This document shows, piece after piece, positions 28,244 through 37,045 of a stretch of DNA of 64,000 nt. The position numbers and the translations under genes are program-made. Below the pieces are notes generated by a model that made no database searches, had not been told where the DNA came from, and saw only the letters and a list, made by a program, of their open reading frames with translations. Source of the stretch: UBA1724 sp051884615. GTDB lineage: Bacteria > Verrucomicrobiota > Lentisphaeria > Oligosphaerales > Oligosphaeraceae. Within the stretch, counting starts at the first letter, position 1; each line of letters starts with the position of its first letter. The DNA lies in contig JBJEVT010000003.1 of assembly GCA_051884615.1 (NCBI GenBank), forward strand, positions 12,743 to 76,742, given 5' to 3'.

Positions 28244-29302
28244 TCAGGGGGTGGAGGCTCTGCCGTGCCGGAGGGCGTATCGCAGGGCGAATTGCATCAG
28301 GGTGCGGGTCAATTCCGGTGCCTGGGCGTCCAGGGAGGGGTCATTCCGGTGGGGGGCGGGAGGCAATGCGGAGAAGTCCTTCTGCCCGAAGGTGGCCACG
28401 GAGTGGAGTCCCTCCCGGCATCCTTCCGGGACTTCGGCACGGAGGAATTTGGAGACGGGCTTGTAGGGGCCTTCGGGGGTCTGTTCCCAATCCTGGGCGA
28501 TGACGCAATCAGAATAGAAGCTGAGGACCTTGAAGGCGGGGCGGTGGCTGCGTCCGGTGGAGGGAGCCACCCATTGGCGCCAATGGCCGTGGACGAATTC
28601 CAGGTTCAGGTGGAAATGTCCCCCCAGCGCCAGGAAGACCTGGGGAGCGGCGTCGAGGAGAGCGGAGATTTTGGGGGCGTCCAGGGTGGAAGGCGGTTCC
28701 ACGGGTTCGTGTTGCAGATAGATGACGGGGCGGTTGCCGGCGCTTTCCAGTTCCTTCTGGAGCCATTGGAGGGTTTCGGGATCGTGGAGGGAGCACCCGT
28801 TGGACTTTCCGGAGACATCGGCGGCGGCGGCCACGAAGCGGACCCCCCCCAGGGTGAAGGCGAATTTGGAGGGGCCGAAGACCTGGTGGAAGTCCTGGGG
28901 CCAGTTGTCTCCCGGCAGAACGACGGCGGGGATCTGGTCGCCCAGGGTCTGCTGGAGGAAGTTCTGGAAGGCGCGCTGCCGTTGGAGCGGGGTCTTTCCC
29001 CATCCCCAGTTGTCGCCGGTGAAGAGGATGGCCACGGGACGGATTTCGGCGAGGATTTGCCGGAGGATGCCCTGGAGTTCGTCCCGGATGGTGGCATTTT
29101 CCACATGGGTGTCGGAGAGCCATGCCAGTTGGAAGAGGGGGCGGTCCCGCCGGAGTGCCCAGGCGGGAGCGGGGTCCTGGAGTTTCACCTCGTAGCGTTT
29201 GGCCATCTCGAAGAATCCCTGCCGCGCCTCTCCCAGTTCCTGGGCGGAGAGGGGGAGAAGGAGGGCGGTGGCGAGGAGGAGGCAGAGGGGATGTTTCATC
29301 AT
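28244..29302 (-). CDS. exported calcineurin-type metallophosphoesterase (second copy)
   Basis: A 352-aa protein with an N-terminal signal peptide (hydrophobic residues 5-18, SAQ end). Metal-site motifs appear in order: LSDTHVEN (DxH), FTGDNWG (GDN), PGDN where GNH is usual, LQHEP and GGHFHLN. Replacement of the GNH(D/E) motif by GDN may change metal ligation, although the other motifs are kept. It overlaps the upstream TPR gene by 4 bp and follows a strong GGAGGAG. It differs strongly from the metallophosphoesterase at 10790-12160 and is not a recent duplicate. The substrate is unknown. Confidence 0.8.
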   Translation of the reverse strand: MMKHPLCLLLATALLLPLSAQELGEARQGFFEMAKRYEVKLQDPAPAWALRRDRPLFQLAWLSDTHVENATIRDELQGILRQILAEIRPVAILFTGDNWGWGKTPLQRQRAFQNFLQQTLGDQIPAVVLPGDNWPQDFHQVFGPSKFAFTLGGVRFVAAAADVSGKSNGCSLHDPETLQWLQKELESAGNRPVIYLQHEPVEPPSTLDAPKISALLDAAPQVFLALGGHFHLNLEFVHGHWRQWVAPSTGRSHRPAFKVLSFYSDCVIAQDWEQTPEGPYKPVSKFLRAEVPEGCREGLHSVATFGQKDFSALPPAPHRNDPSLDAQAPELTRTLMQFALRYALRHGRASTP

Positions 29303-31782
29303 GGGGTCTCCTCCCGGGATTGGGGACTGGCGTCGGCGGAGAGGGCGGCTTCCAGGCGGGGGTCGGGTTCCATGCCATGCTGGATGGCCAGGCGGTACCA
29401 TTGGAGGGCCTGCTGCCGCTCCTTTTTTGCCAGCAGTTCCAGGGCGGCGCGGTGGGCCGGATTTTTCCGCGCCTCCCATTCCAGTTCCGAGGAGCGGGTG
29501 AGCGCCACCATGGCAAGATTGAAGGCGGCCTCCCCGTCCTGGGGCGCCAGGGACAGGGCCTTCTGTAATTGGACGATGGCGGCTTCCCGCCAGCCCATGG
29601 TGGCCAGGGCCACGCCGAAGAGCCGGGCGGTGCGGGGGTCCTGGGGGGTGAGGGCGGTGCAGCGTGCCATGGTGGCCAGGGCCCATTCCGGCTGTTTCAG
29701 CTGGAGCTGGGCGAAGCCCAGGGCAAGGAGCACTTCCGGGTCGTCGGGATTCTGGCGCATGGCGGCGGCCAGATAGCCCGATGCCTCGGCGTCGTCCCCG
29801 GCGGCGGAAGCCAGGAGCCCCTGGCGTTTCAGGGCCAGGAAGTTTTCGGGCTGGAGTTGGAGAGCCTGGGCGTAGTTCCAGCGGGCGGCCTCGGTCTTGC
29901 CCTGCTGTTCGGCCTCGGCGCCCTGGCGCAGAAAGCCCTTCAACAGCACTTGGTCCGTCGCGGAGAGGCCGGTGTTGGCGCCGGGGGCGGGGTCCTCGGG
30001 CCGGGGCAGGCTCACAGCCACGGGGGCGGCGCCGGGCAGGGAGGCGGCGGGGGCGGCGGGCGCCTGGCGGCTCTGGGCGTTTCGGAGCTCCTCCAGCTCC
30101 TTTTCCAGATTCTGGCGTTCCACGGTGCGGCGCACCAGAGCGGATTCCAGCTCTCCCTGGCGCAGCTGGGCGGCCTCCAGGGCGCTTTGCAACTCCTGGA
30201 GGCGGGCATCCGTCTTTTCCGTGGCGGCGGGGCGTCTTTCCCCCTCCTCCTGGAGGCGGGCGAGTTTCTGCTCCGCATCCTGGCGGGCGGATTCCGCCAG
30301 GGAGAGGCGTTCCCGGAGCTGGCGGCACTCCTCCCGGGCGTCCGCCTCGCGTCTGACGGCCTCCTCCCATTCCGCCTGGCTTTCCTTGGCGGTGGACATC
30401 AGCCCCTCGGCGGCCTGGCTGGCCGCCCGGAGCTGGCGCAGATCCTGCCGGGCGGCCTCCAGGGCGGCCTGGCTTTCCGTGAACCGTTCTCCCTGGGCGC
30501 GGAAGGATTCCTCCCATTGCCGGATTTTCTCCTGGCCATCCTGGATTTCCTTCTCCAACTCCCCGATGCGGGCTTCCCGCTGGCGCAGGGTGGATTCCTG
30601 GGAGGCCAGCAACGCCTTCTGGGCGGCCAGGGATTCCTGGAGGCGGGATGCCTGGTCGGAGAGTTCCTGGCGTTCCTGCTGGAGCCGCCCCACGGATTTC
30701 AGCTGGTCGGTGACGGCCTCCGCATTGGTGCGGGAGCGGGCGCGTTCCTGCTCCAGTTCCTCTCCCAGGCGGGTCACCGCCTCCTCGGCCTGGGTGAGGC
30801 GGCGCTGGAGATTCAGCAACTCCATCTGGAGGGACTGGCATTGCTCCTCCCGTGCCAGGAGCTGGCTCTTCAGCTTCTGGTATTCCCGGGCGCTTTCGGT
30901 GAGGTTGGCTTGCTGCTGGCTGAGCTCCGCATTGGCCTTTTCCTGGGCCTGGAGGGAGAGGCGCAGCTTGTTCCTCTCCAGTTCCAGCTCTCCCTTCTGG
31001 CGCAGGAGGGTCTCCCGTTCCTGGCGCAGGGCGGCCTCCCGTTCCTCTGCCTGCCGGCGCCATTGGGTCTCCCGCTGGCTTTGGGCCAGAAGATCATCCC
31101 GGGCGGCGGCCACCTGTTCCAGGAGGCGTCCCGTGCGGGCGAGTTCCTCCTGGGCGCGCTGGAGCTGGCCCGTCAGCTCCTCCCATCGGCCGAGCCGGGG
31201 ATCGGGGGTGCGGGCCTGCTGGAGCGCCTTCTGCTGATCCTCCAACTGGGCGGTGAGGGTGCGCACCTGGGCCTGGAGGGTCTCCCGGTCCTTCCGGAGG
31301 ATTTCCAGGTTTTCCTGGGCGGCGGCCATGGCGGCGGCTTCCGCCCTGGCGCGCTCCAGGGCCTGGCGGTTCCGTTCGGCATCGCTCTCCAGAAGCTGGA
31401 GCTTCTCCTGGAGCAACTGGTTCTCCCGGGTCTGGCGGTTCAGATTCTGGAAGAGCTCCTCCTTGGTGAGATACTCCATGTTCTGGCTGTTTGCCGCCTT
31501 GATCTCCTGAATCTTCTTCCGGCAATAATCCACCCGGTAGCGGATCAGGGAGACATTCCAGTCCGGATAGCGGGCCTGGACCTTCAGGAAGACATCCAGG
31601 GCCTTCTCGTAGCCGTGGAGGGCGGCAAGCTCCGCCTGGGCGGCCAGGGATTGGTCGGCCTGGGTCATGGCCTCGTAGCCGCTCATCCAGAGACGGCGCG
31701 CCGGGTCCGGTTCGGCGGCGGGCGCGGGGAGGGCGAGGGCCAGAGCCAGCAGGAGGCAGAGGAGGAGGGCGGGTTTAGGCAT
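29299..31782 (-). CDS. exported coiled-coil protein with C-terminal TPR repeats
   Basis: An 827-aa protein with a signal peptide (residues 1-23, ending PAAAE). Residues about 90-560 form a very long Gln/Glu/Arg/Ala-rich coiled coil with heptad character. A short Pro/Ala linker follows, and residues about 610-810 carry TPR-like repeats such as AARWNYAQALQLQPENFLAL and AIVQLQKALSLAPQDGEAAF. The layout suggests an elongated periplasmic or envelope scaffold that recruits partners through its TPR part. It sits between a PNP homologue and an exported metallophosphoesterase, with a 4-bp overlap to the latter. The start follows a C/T tract. Confidence 0.75.
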   Translation of the reverse strand: MPKPALLLCLLLALALALPAPAAEPDPARRLWMSGYEAMTQADQSLAAQAELAALHGYEKALDVFLKVQARYPDWNVSLIRYRVDYCRKKIQEIKAANSQNMEYLTKEELFQNLNRQTRENQLLQEKLQLLESDAERNRQALERARAEAAAMAAAQENLEILRKDRETLQAQVRTLTAQLEDQQKALQQARTPDPRLGRWEELTGQLQRAQEELARTGRLLEQVAAARDDLLAQSQRETQWRRQAEEREAALRQERETLLRQKGELELERNKLRLSLQAQEKANAELSQQQANLTESAREYQKLKSQLLAREEQCQSLQMELLNLQRRLTQAEEAVTRLGEELEQERARSRTNAEAVTDQLKSVGRLQQERQELSDQASRLQESLAAQKALLASQESTLRQREARIGELEKEIQDGQEKIRQWEESFRAQGERFTESQAALEAARQDLRQLRAASQAAEGLMSTAKESQAEWEEAVRREADAREECRQLRERLSLAESARQDAEQKLARLQEEGERRPAATEKTDARLQELQSALEAAQLRQGELESALVRRTVERQNLEKELEELRNAQSRQAPAAPAASLPGAAPVAVSLPRPEDPAPGANTGLSATDQVLLKGFLRQGAEAEQQGKTEAARWNYAQALQLQPENFLALKRQGLLASAAGDDAEASGYLAAAMRQNPDDPEVLLALGFAQLQLKQPEWALATMARCTALTPQDPRTARLFGVALATMGWREAAIVQLQKALSLAPQDGEAAFNLAMVALTRSSELEWEARKNPAHRAALELLAKKERQQALQWYRLAIQHGMEPDPRLEAALSADASPQSREETP

Positions 31783-31810
31783 AGAGGAAAGAGGGGGAGG
31801 GGGGCGGCGG

Positions 31811-32779
31811 TCAGTCTTCCTTGGGGCGCAGGAAGGCCTTGAGAGGGGAGGACCTGGTGGCGCTGCGCCGGATGCTTTCCCGGAGCAGCTCGTCGGCATC
31901 GGCCTCCGGCAGGAGATTTTCTCCGTATCCCCGGGCGGCCTCGTCCATCTCCCGGATGGCGTGGCGAAGTCCCTGGGTGAGCTGGCGGGAGCACAGGCGG
32001 CTGGTTTCCAGCATATCCTCCCGCCGGAAATGGCTTCGGCAGCCGGGGAGGAGCTGGATGCCGGCCAGGGCGAGAGCGGAGACCCGGCATCCCCAGGCGT
32101 GGGCGAGGATGAGATGGAGGACCAGATCGTGTCCCAGGAAATCTCCCCCGTCCCGTCGGGCGCGGTTGGCCTCGGCGGCGGTGGGCAGTTGGAATCCTGG
32201 CAGTCCGTGGTAGGTGCAGAGCCTGGGCGGGTCTCCGTATTCTGCCAGGGCGTTGAGCACTTCGGCGTTCTGGATTTGGTTCAGGGCGTCGGAGAGATTG
32301 GGGCAGACGGTGGGGAGGAGGCCATGGAGTCCCTCCAGGGGGGAGAAGGAGAAATCGCTGACGAAATCCGTGAGCATGCCCCATTTTCCGGTTTTGAAGT
32401 CCGGGGAGAGGCTCACCGCCGTGTCCAGGAAGAGGTGGTTGGCGACGCCCAGATAGGCGGCCAGGGCGGTGGGGAAGAGGGCCATCCGGTGCCCGAACCC
32501 CTCGGCCACCCGGCGGTTGCCCACGGCGGCCAACACGGGGACGCCCTGGCAGAGGCCCGCCAGGAAGGCCGGCTGCGCCCCGTCCAGATTGGGCTCCGGG
32601 GGGAATTCCGGGAGAAGATCCGTCCAGGGGATGGTTTCCGGGGGTTGGTCGAAGAGGTCCCGGAGGGTGTATTCTGCGCCGAAGTGGAGATAGAAATCCG
32701 GGGGGGTGCCCTGGGGGAGTCGCGGGCGCAGGGCCTGGGCGGCGCGTTGGAGCAGGGTGGAGAAGGGGGCGTCTGTCAT
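31811..32779 (-). CDS. purine nucleoside phosphorylase family protein, diverged active site
   Basis: A 322-aa protein aligning by eye with trimeric inosine/guanosine phosphorylases: SLSPDFKTGKWGMLTDF matches the NPDFKPGD region, and YHGLPGFQLPTAAE matches the GLPGPSFETPAEIR region. The catalytic Glu of the FE pair is Gln here, and the later ITN block with the base-binding Asn reads LAG. Purine phosphorolysis may therefore be weakened, altered or lost. Alternatives are a different nucleoside-like substrate or a sensor role. Four-base overlaps with the transporter gene upstream suggest translational coupling. Confidence 0.65.
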   Translation of the reverse strand: MTDAPFSTLLQRAAQALRPRLPQGTPPDFYLHFGAEYTLRDLFDQPPETIPWTDLLPEFPPEPNLDGAQPAFLAGLCQGVPVLAAVGNRRVAEGFGHRMALFPTALAAYLGVANHLFLDTAVSLSPDFKTGKWGMLTDFVSDFSFSPLEGLHGLLPTVCPNLSDALNQIQNAEVLNALAEYGDPPRLCTYHGLPGFQLPTAAEANRARRDGGDFLGHDLVLHLILAHAWGCRVSALALAGIQLLPGCRSHFRREDMLETSRLCSRQLTQGLRHAIREMDEAARGYGENLLPEADADELLRESIRRSATRSSPLKAFLRPKED

Positions 32780-33729
32780 GGGCTCTTCCTGGTGCGTGCG
32801 GGCCAGGGGAGTTGGGAGACCAGGAGGGAGGTCACGATCAGGACGGTGCCGCCCAGGGTCCAGCGGTTCATCCGTTCTCCGGCCAGGCAGACGGCCAGGA
32901 GGCAGGCCAGGACCGGTTTCAGGAGGAAGGTCATGCTGGCCATGTAGGCGGAGATGTAGCGCATGGAGCCGTAGTAGAGGCAGTAGCCCAGGGCGGTGCC
33001 TCCCAGGATGAGAAGGGAGAGGGGGAGCCATCCGGTGAGGCAGCTGGTCCAGCCGCCGGCGTTTCCGAAGAGGAGGGCCAGGGGGAGCACCAGGATGCTG
33101 CCGAAGAGGGAGGAGAATCCCATGAGGAGTCCTGGGCCGTAGTCTGCCACCACCCTGCGGGTGATGCAGACGCTGCAGGCGAAGGTCAGGGCGGAGGACC
33201 ACATGAGGAGCACGGGCCACAGGGAGTCCCGGGAGGGGGTTCCCTTTTCAAAGAGGAAGCAGGCGATGCCGCCCATGCTCACCAGGACCGCCAGCCATTT
33301 CCGGAGGGTCCATTCCTCGCCGTTGATGAAGCGTGCGAAGAAGATGGTGAAGAGGGCGTTGGAGCTGAAGAGGACCGCGGAGGAGGAGGCGTTCTCGAAG
33401 CGGGAGACCCCGAACTGGTAGAGGCTGATGGAGAGGGTGACGCCCACGGCCCCGTTCAGGAGGAAGATCCACATATCCTTTGCTGTCAGGCGTTTGCCGG
33501 ATTTGAGGAACGGAGGCAGGAAGAGCGCCAGGAGGATCAGTCCGGTCCAGAAGAACCTCTGGAAGCAGAGGATGAAGCCGTTGATGAGAGGGGCGCCGGC
33601 GGCTTCCAGGCTGTGGGCGAGCCACTTGCAGTTCAGCTCGATGGTGCTGAAGATGGCGACGCCCAGGATGCTGAGGAGGAGTCCCAGGAGCGTCCGGGAG
33701 GATTTTCCCGTGGGGGTGGGGGCGGTCAT
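32776..33729 (-). CDS. EamA/DMT-superfamily transporter
   Basis: A 317-aa membrane protein with about ten helices in two EamA halves (residues near 10-145 and 165-305). Typical features are SVCITRRVVADYGP at the start of the second half and SAYMASMTFLLKPVLACLLAVCLAGE, close to the family signature (GSM...PV.A.L......GE). Members export amino acids, nucleosides or other metabolites. Next to a nucleoside phosphorylase homologue, a nucleoside or base is a possible substrate. It is the first gene of its operon, with a C/T-rich leader. Confidence 0.85.
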   Translation of the reverse strand: MTAPTPTGKSSRTLLGLLLSILGVAIFSTIELNCKWLAHSLEAAGAPLINGFILCFQRFFWTGLILLALFLPPFLKSGKRLTAKDMWIFLLNGAVGVTLSISLYQFGVSRFENASSSAVLFSSNALFTIFFARFINGEEWTLRKWLAVLVSMGGIACFLFEKGTPSRDSLWPVLLMWSSALTFACSVCITRRVVADYGPGLLMGFSSLFGSILVLPLALLFGNAGGWTSCLTGWLPLSLLILGGTALGYCLYYGSMRYISAYMASMTFLLKPVLACLLAVCLAGERMNRWTLGGTVLIVTSLLVSQLPWPARTRKSP

Positions 33730-33948
33730 GGCGTGGAGGGAGAGGGGGTGCGGGGCGTTCCGACGCCGGGCTGGGGTTGGAGGTTCCCGGCTTTCGGAGG
33801 AAGGGCTATCTTACGGCAGATTCTGCCTTTTCCCCGGGTGTGCGGGCCGGCTGTGGCGGTGCGCCGGGGGAATTTCCTCAATATATCCCCCCGGGAACCC
33901 TGTGAAATCCCCCTTGGCGCCTTCCCGGAAACCCCTTCCTTCCCGCCC

Positions 33949-34620
33949 ATGACTTCCCCATCGCCCCGGTACCCTGTGGTCCGCTTCCTTCCCGCCCTCC
34001 TCCTGGGGCTCTCCCTGCTGCTGCCAGGGTTCTGCCAACCCCTTGCCGCCCTCTCCCTGGAGCTCACGTTGAGCTTCCGGAAGGACGGGAGTCTGGAGAC
34101 CAAGTGGGAGGTGCAGGTTCCGGAGAAGGCGGCGGGCATTCTCCAGCAGATGCTCGCCCTGGAGGGGGCGGCGCCGGGACTCTTTCCCCCGGAGGAGGAG
34201 GTCTGGCGGGAAATGGTGGGGCAGTGTCCCGGGGTCACCCTGGAGGAATGTCGTTCCTACGGGCAGACGGAGGGGCGTCGTTATGTGCTGCGGCTGCGTG
34301 CGGAGGATGGGGAGGCCCTGTTGAGCAGCGGGATGCTGGGGCAGGTGGCTCTGGAGAAGCCCCAGGGGGAGAAAGGGGTGCGGGTGCTCCGGGTGACGCT
34401 GCCCAGCCCGAAGGAATGGACGCCCGCCCGGATTCGCTCCGCCCGGATGCTTCTGGAGGCCCTGGGGGGCCTGGAGGTGCGCCTGTTCCTGGAGACCCCC
34501 GCTCCGCTGCTGGACACCACGGGCAGGAAGACGGGGCCGCGGCGTTGCCAATGGCTCCTGGATTCCGCAGGCTGGTTCCAGGATGCCCTGCCCATCCTCC
34601 AAGCCAGCTGGAACCCCTGA
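33949..34620 (+). CDS. exported protein of unknown function
   Basis: A 223-aa protein with a signal peptide (residues 1-34; hydrophobic core FLPALLLGLSLLLPG). The mature part is Glu/Leu-rich with alternating strands and helices. It has no motif I recognise and no second membrane segment, so it is probably periplasmic or secreted. It is followed 18 bp later by a TPR membrane protein in the same direction. The start at 33949 is preceded by a long C/T-rich tract and no Shine-Dalgarno sequence. Confidence 0.6.
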   Translation: MTSPSPRYPVVRFLPALLLGLSLLLPGFCQPLAALSLELTLSFRKDGSLETKWEVQVPEKAAGILQQMLALEGAAPGLFPPEEEVWREMVGQCPGVTLEECRSYGQTEGRRYVLRLRAEDGEALLSSGMLGQVALEKPQGEKGVRVLRVTLPSPKEWTPARIRSARMLLEALGGLEVRLFLETPAPLLDTTGRKTGPRRCQWLLDSAGWFQDALPILQASWNP

Positions 34621-34638
34621 ATTTCATCCGGGAATATC

Positions 34639-35133
34639 ATGTTCTGGCGCGGCATCGGCAAGTACATTCTCCTGGGAATCTGGGTTGCCCAGACCGGACT
34701 GGTGGTTCTCTTCGGCGTGCTCCTGGAGCATTTCCACCATGTCCCCTTCACCTTCGGTCTCTACCTCCGGATCAAACTCCTCTCCTATCTCCTCCTGCTC
34801 CCTTTCCTGTTTGGCTTCCGGTCCATGGTGGAGTTCTTCCAGAACCTCTACTTTCCCAGCGGAAAGTTCGACCGGCCCCAGCCAGTCTACAGCCATGCGG
34901 AACGCTTCCGTCTGGCGGGAGAGTTCAAGGAGGCCATCCTGGCATACAACGAGCTGGCCACGCAATATCCTGATCTGGCCAAACCCTTTGTCGCCATGAT
35001 GGACATCTACGACCTGGAATACCACGACACCGAGTCGGTGCGGAAAATCTACCAGCGCGCCATCCAGACCGTGAAGGATCCCCGGGAACGGAAGATCCTG
35101 GACCAGGCGTATCAGGACATGACCAAGGAGTGA
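34639..35133 (+). CDS. membrane protein with a C-terminal TPR-like domain
   Basis: A 164-aa protein with two N-terminal membrane helices (about residues 9-28 and 44-63). A soluble domain of about 90 residues follows, with a TPR-like pair: HAERFRLAGEFKEAILAYNE and PFVAMMDIYDLEYHDTESVR. The soluble part probably faces the cytoplasm and binds a partner. The exported protein encoded upstream is a candidate for joint function. Confidence 0.65.
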   Translation: MFWRGIGKYILLGIWVAQTGLVVLFGVLLEHFHHVPFTFGLYLRIKLLSYLLLLPFLFGFRSMVEFFQNLYFPSGKFDRPQPVYSHAERFRLAGEFKEAILAYNELATQYPDLAKPFVAMMDIYDLEYHDTESVRKIYQRAIQTVKDPRERKILDQAYQDMTKE

Positions 35134-35224
35134 CCGGCCCGGCGGCGGGGGGTGGTTCATGGGGGGGAGGCTATGTTATCCGTTCTTTCCCGCTTTTTGC
35201 TCTTCCCCCCGTTCTTCTCTGGTC

Positions 35225-36607
35225 ATGTCCCCCTCCCACGCATCCGATTTCATGGGCACGGAGCCCGTGCATAGGCTGTTGCGGCGCTTCGCCCTGCCTG
35301 CCATGGTCTCCAGCCTGGTGAACTGTCTCTACAACATTGTGGACCGGCTGTATCTGGGGCATGCCGTGGGACCGGACGCCATCGCGGGGCTGGCGTTGAC
35401 CATGCCGTATATGATTGTGCTGGCGGCCTTTGGCATGATGATCGGGCAGGGCTCCGGGGCGATGGTGTCCCTGATGCTGGGGGAGAAGCGGCCGGAGGAT
35501 GCCAACCGGGTTCTGGGGCAGGCCATCGCCATGTATATCCTGTTCATCTTCACCTTCCAGACCCTGGGGTTGATCTTCCTGGACCAGACCCTGCGTTTCA
35601 TGGGCACCACCGGCGCCGCCCTGCCCCACGCCCGGTCCTATCTTCGGATCATCCTATGGGGCAACATCTTCCAGCATTTGAGCTTTGGAGGAAGCAACAT
35701 CGTGCGCGCGGAGGGGGATTCCATGGCGGCCATGGGGGTGATCGTGCTGGGGGCGGTGATGAACATCATCCTGGATCCCATCTTCATCTTCGTGTTCGGC
35801 ATGGGCATCCGCGGGGCGGCGGTGGCCACCATCCTGGCCATGGCCATTTCCTCCTCCTGGGTGATGTTCCACTTCATCCGCGGGAAGGCGGTCCAGCTCC
35901 ACCTGCGGAACGTGCGCCTGCATTGGCATCTTTTCTGGCGGGTGGTCTCCATCGGCCTGGCGCCCTGCGTGATGCAGTGTCTCAACAGCGTCATCTTCGT
36001 CTTCTACAACCGCGGCTTCCTCCAATATGCGGAGAACGAGACCCAAGCCACCCTGTACATCGCCGCCTTCGGCATCGTCAACCCCATTCTGATGGCCCTG
36101 CTGATGCCGGCCTTCGGCATCAACATGGGGGCGCAGCCCATCATCGGCTACAACACCGGCGCCAAGCTCTACCATCGGGTGGAGAAGACCCTGAAGCTCA
36201 CCCAGACCCTGGGCACCGTCATCTGCTTCGGCCTGGCGGTGGTCTGCTTCCTTCTGGCGCGCCCCGTGGTCTCCCTCTTCTGCGGAAGCGAGGACCTGAT
36301 CCAGGTGGCCACCCACGGTCTACGGGTGGCGGTGCTGGGCTTGAGCTTCATTGGCGTGGGCATCATCACCAGCACCTACTACCAGTCCACCGGCCGCGCC
36401 ACCATCTCCATCCTGGTGGGCTGCCTGCGTCAGGGCGTGGTGCTGATTCCCACGCTGGTGATGCTGCCCATGCTCTGGGGACTGAATGCCATCTGGTGGG
36501 CGGGCCCCTTCTCGGACGCCCTGGCGGGCGTGCTGTGCTGGTGCCTGCTTTTCCATGAGATTCGCCGCCTGCGTCGTCTTCAGCGGGAAACCGTCGCCGT
36601 GGCATGA
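35225..36607 (+). CDS. MATE-family efflux transporter
   Basis: A 460-aa membrane protein with 12 predicted helices and the two-fold MATE layout. Early motifs are PAMVSSLVNCLYNIVDRLYLGH and GLALTMPYMIVLAAFGMMIGQG; PAFGINMGAQPIIGYNTGA marks the second half. It should export a cationic or metabolite-like compound with Na+ or H+. The ATG at 35225 was chosen over an upstream in-frame start because it directly precedes the family's N-terminal helix. The leader is C/T-rich. It overlaps the next small gene by 4 bp. Confidence 0.92.
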   Translation: MSPSHASDFMGTEPVHRLLRRFALPAMVSSLVNCLYNIVDRLYLGHAVGPDAIAGLALTMPYMIVLAAFGMMIGQGSGAMVSLMLGEKRPEDANRVLGQAIAMYILFIFTFQTLGLIFLDQTLRFMGTTGAALPHARSYLRIILWGNIFQHLSFGGSNIVRAEGDSMAAMGVIVLGAVMNIILDPIFIFVFGMGIRGAAVATILAMAISSSWVMFHFIRGKAVQLHLRNVRLHWHLFWRVVSIGLAPCVMQCLNSVIFVFYNRGFLQYAENETQATLYIAAFGIVNPILMALLMPAFGINMGAQPIIGYNTGAKLYHRVEKTLKLTQTLGTVICFGLAVVCFLLARPVVSLFCGSEDLIQVATHGLRVAVLGLSFIGVGIITSTYYQSTGRATISILVGCLRQGVVLIPTLVMLPMLWGLNAIWWAGPFSDALAGVLCWCLLFHEIRRLRRLQRETVAVA

Positions 36608-36807
36608 GGGAGATTTTCCGGGGAGTGGCGGAGCACGCCGGGGATTTGGTGATCCTGGGGGTGATGGCGTTGGCGGCCTGGGGGGCATGGCGTTTTTTGC
36701 GCCGGCGCCAGGGGCGGGGATGCTGCGGGTGTTCTTGCGGCTGCGGGGGGCGGTGTGCCCAAAAAGAGACGCCTTCGCCGGAGGAGGCGGGGCGTCCTCG
36801 ACGTTGA
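36604..36807 (+). CDS. Cys-rich mini membrane protein
   Basis: A 67-aa protein with one membrane helix (about residues 13-31), then an Arg-rich junction and the cluster CCGCSCGCGGRC. This resembles the small FeoB-associated Cys-rich membrane proteins, but no feo gene is present in the window. It starts in an ATGA overlap with the MATE gene, so it is probably translated with it. The Cys cluster suggests metal or Fe-S binding at the membrane surface. Confidence 0.55.
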   Translation: MREIFRGVAEHAGDLVILGVMALAAWGAWRFLRRRQGRGCCGCSCGCGGRCAQKETPSPEEAGRPRR

Positions 36808-37045
36808 GGACCCGCGGGGAAGGGGATCCAAAGAGATTCCTCCCTCGCCTCCCGTCGCGTCAATCTTCACCTTGCCCGGGCGCAGGAGCCCGTTCCGCAC
36901 CCGATAAAGCCGTCCGGCCCGCCCCGGATGCCTCATTTCCTCCCGGGAAATGGCATATCGTGTTTCCCCGACGGACAAGTCGCCGCCGTGGCGGAATTTC
37001 CGAGAGTGTTCCTGGCGCGGGCGGGGACAGGGGAGCCGGGATGGA

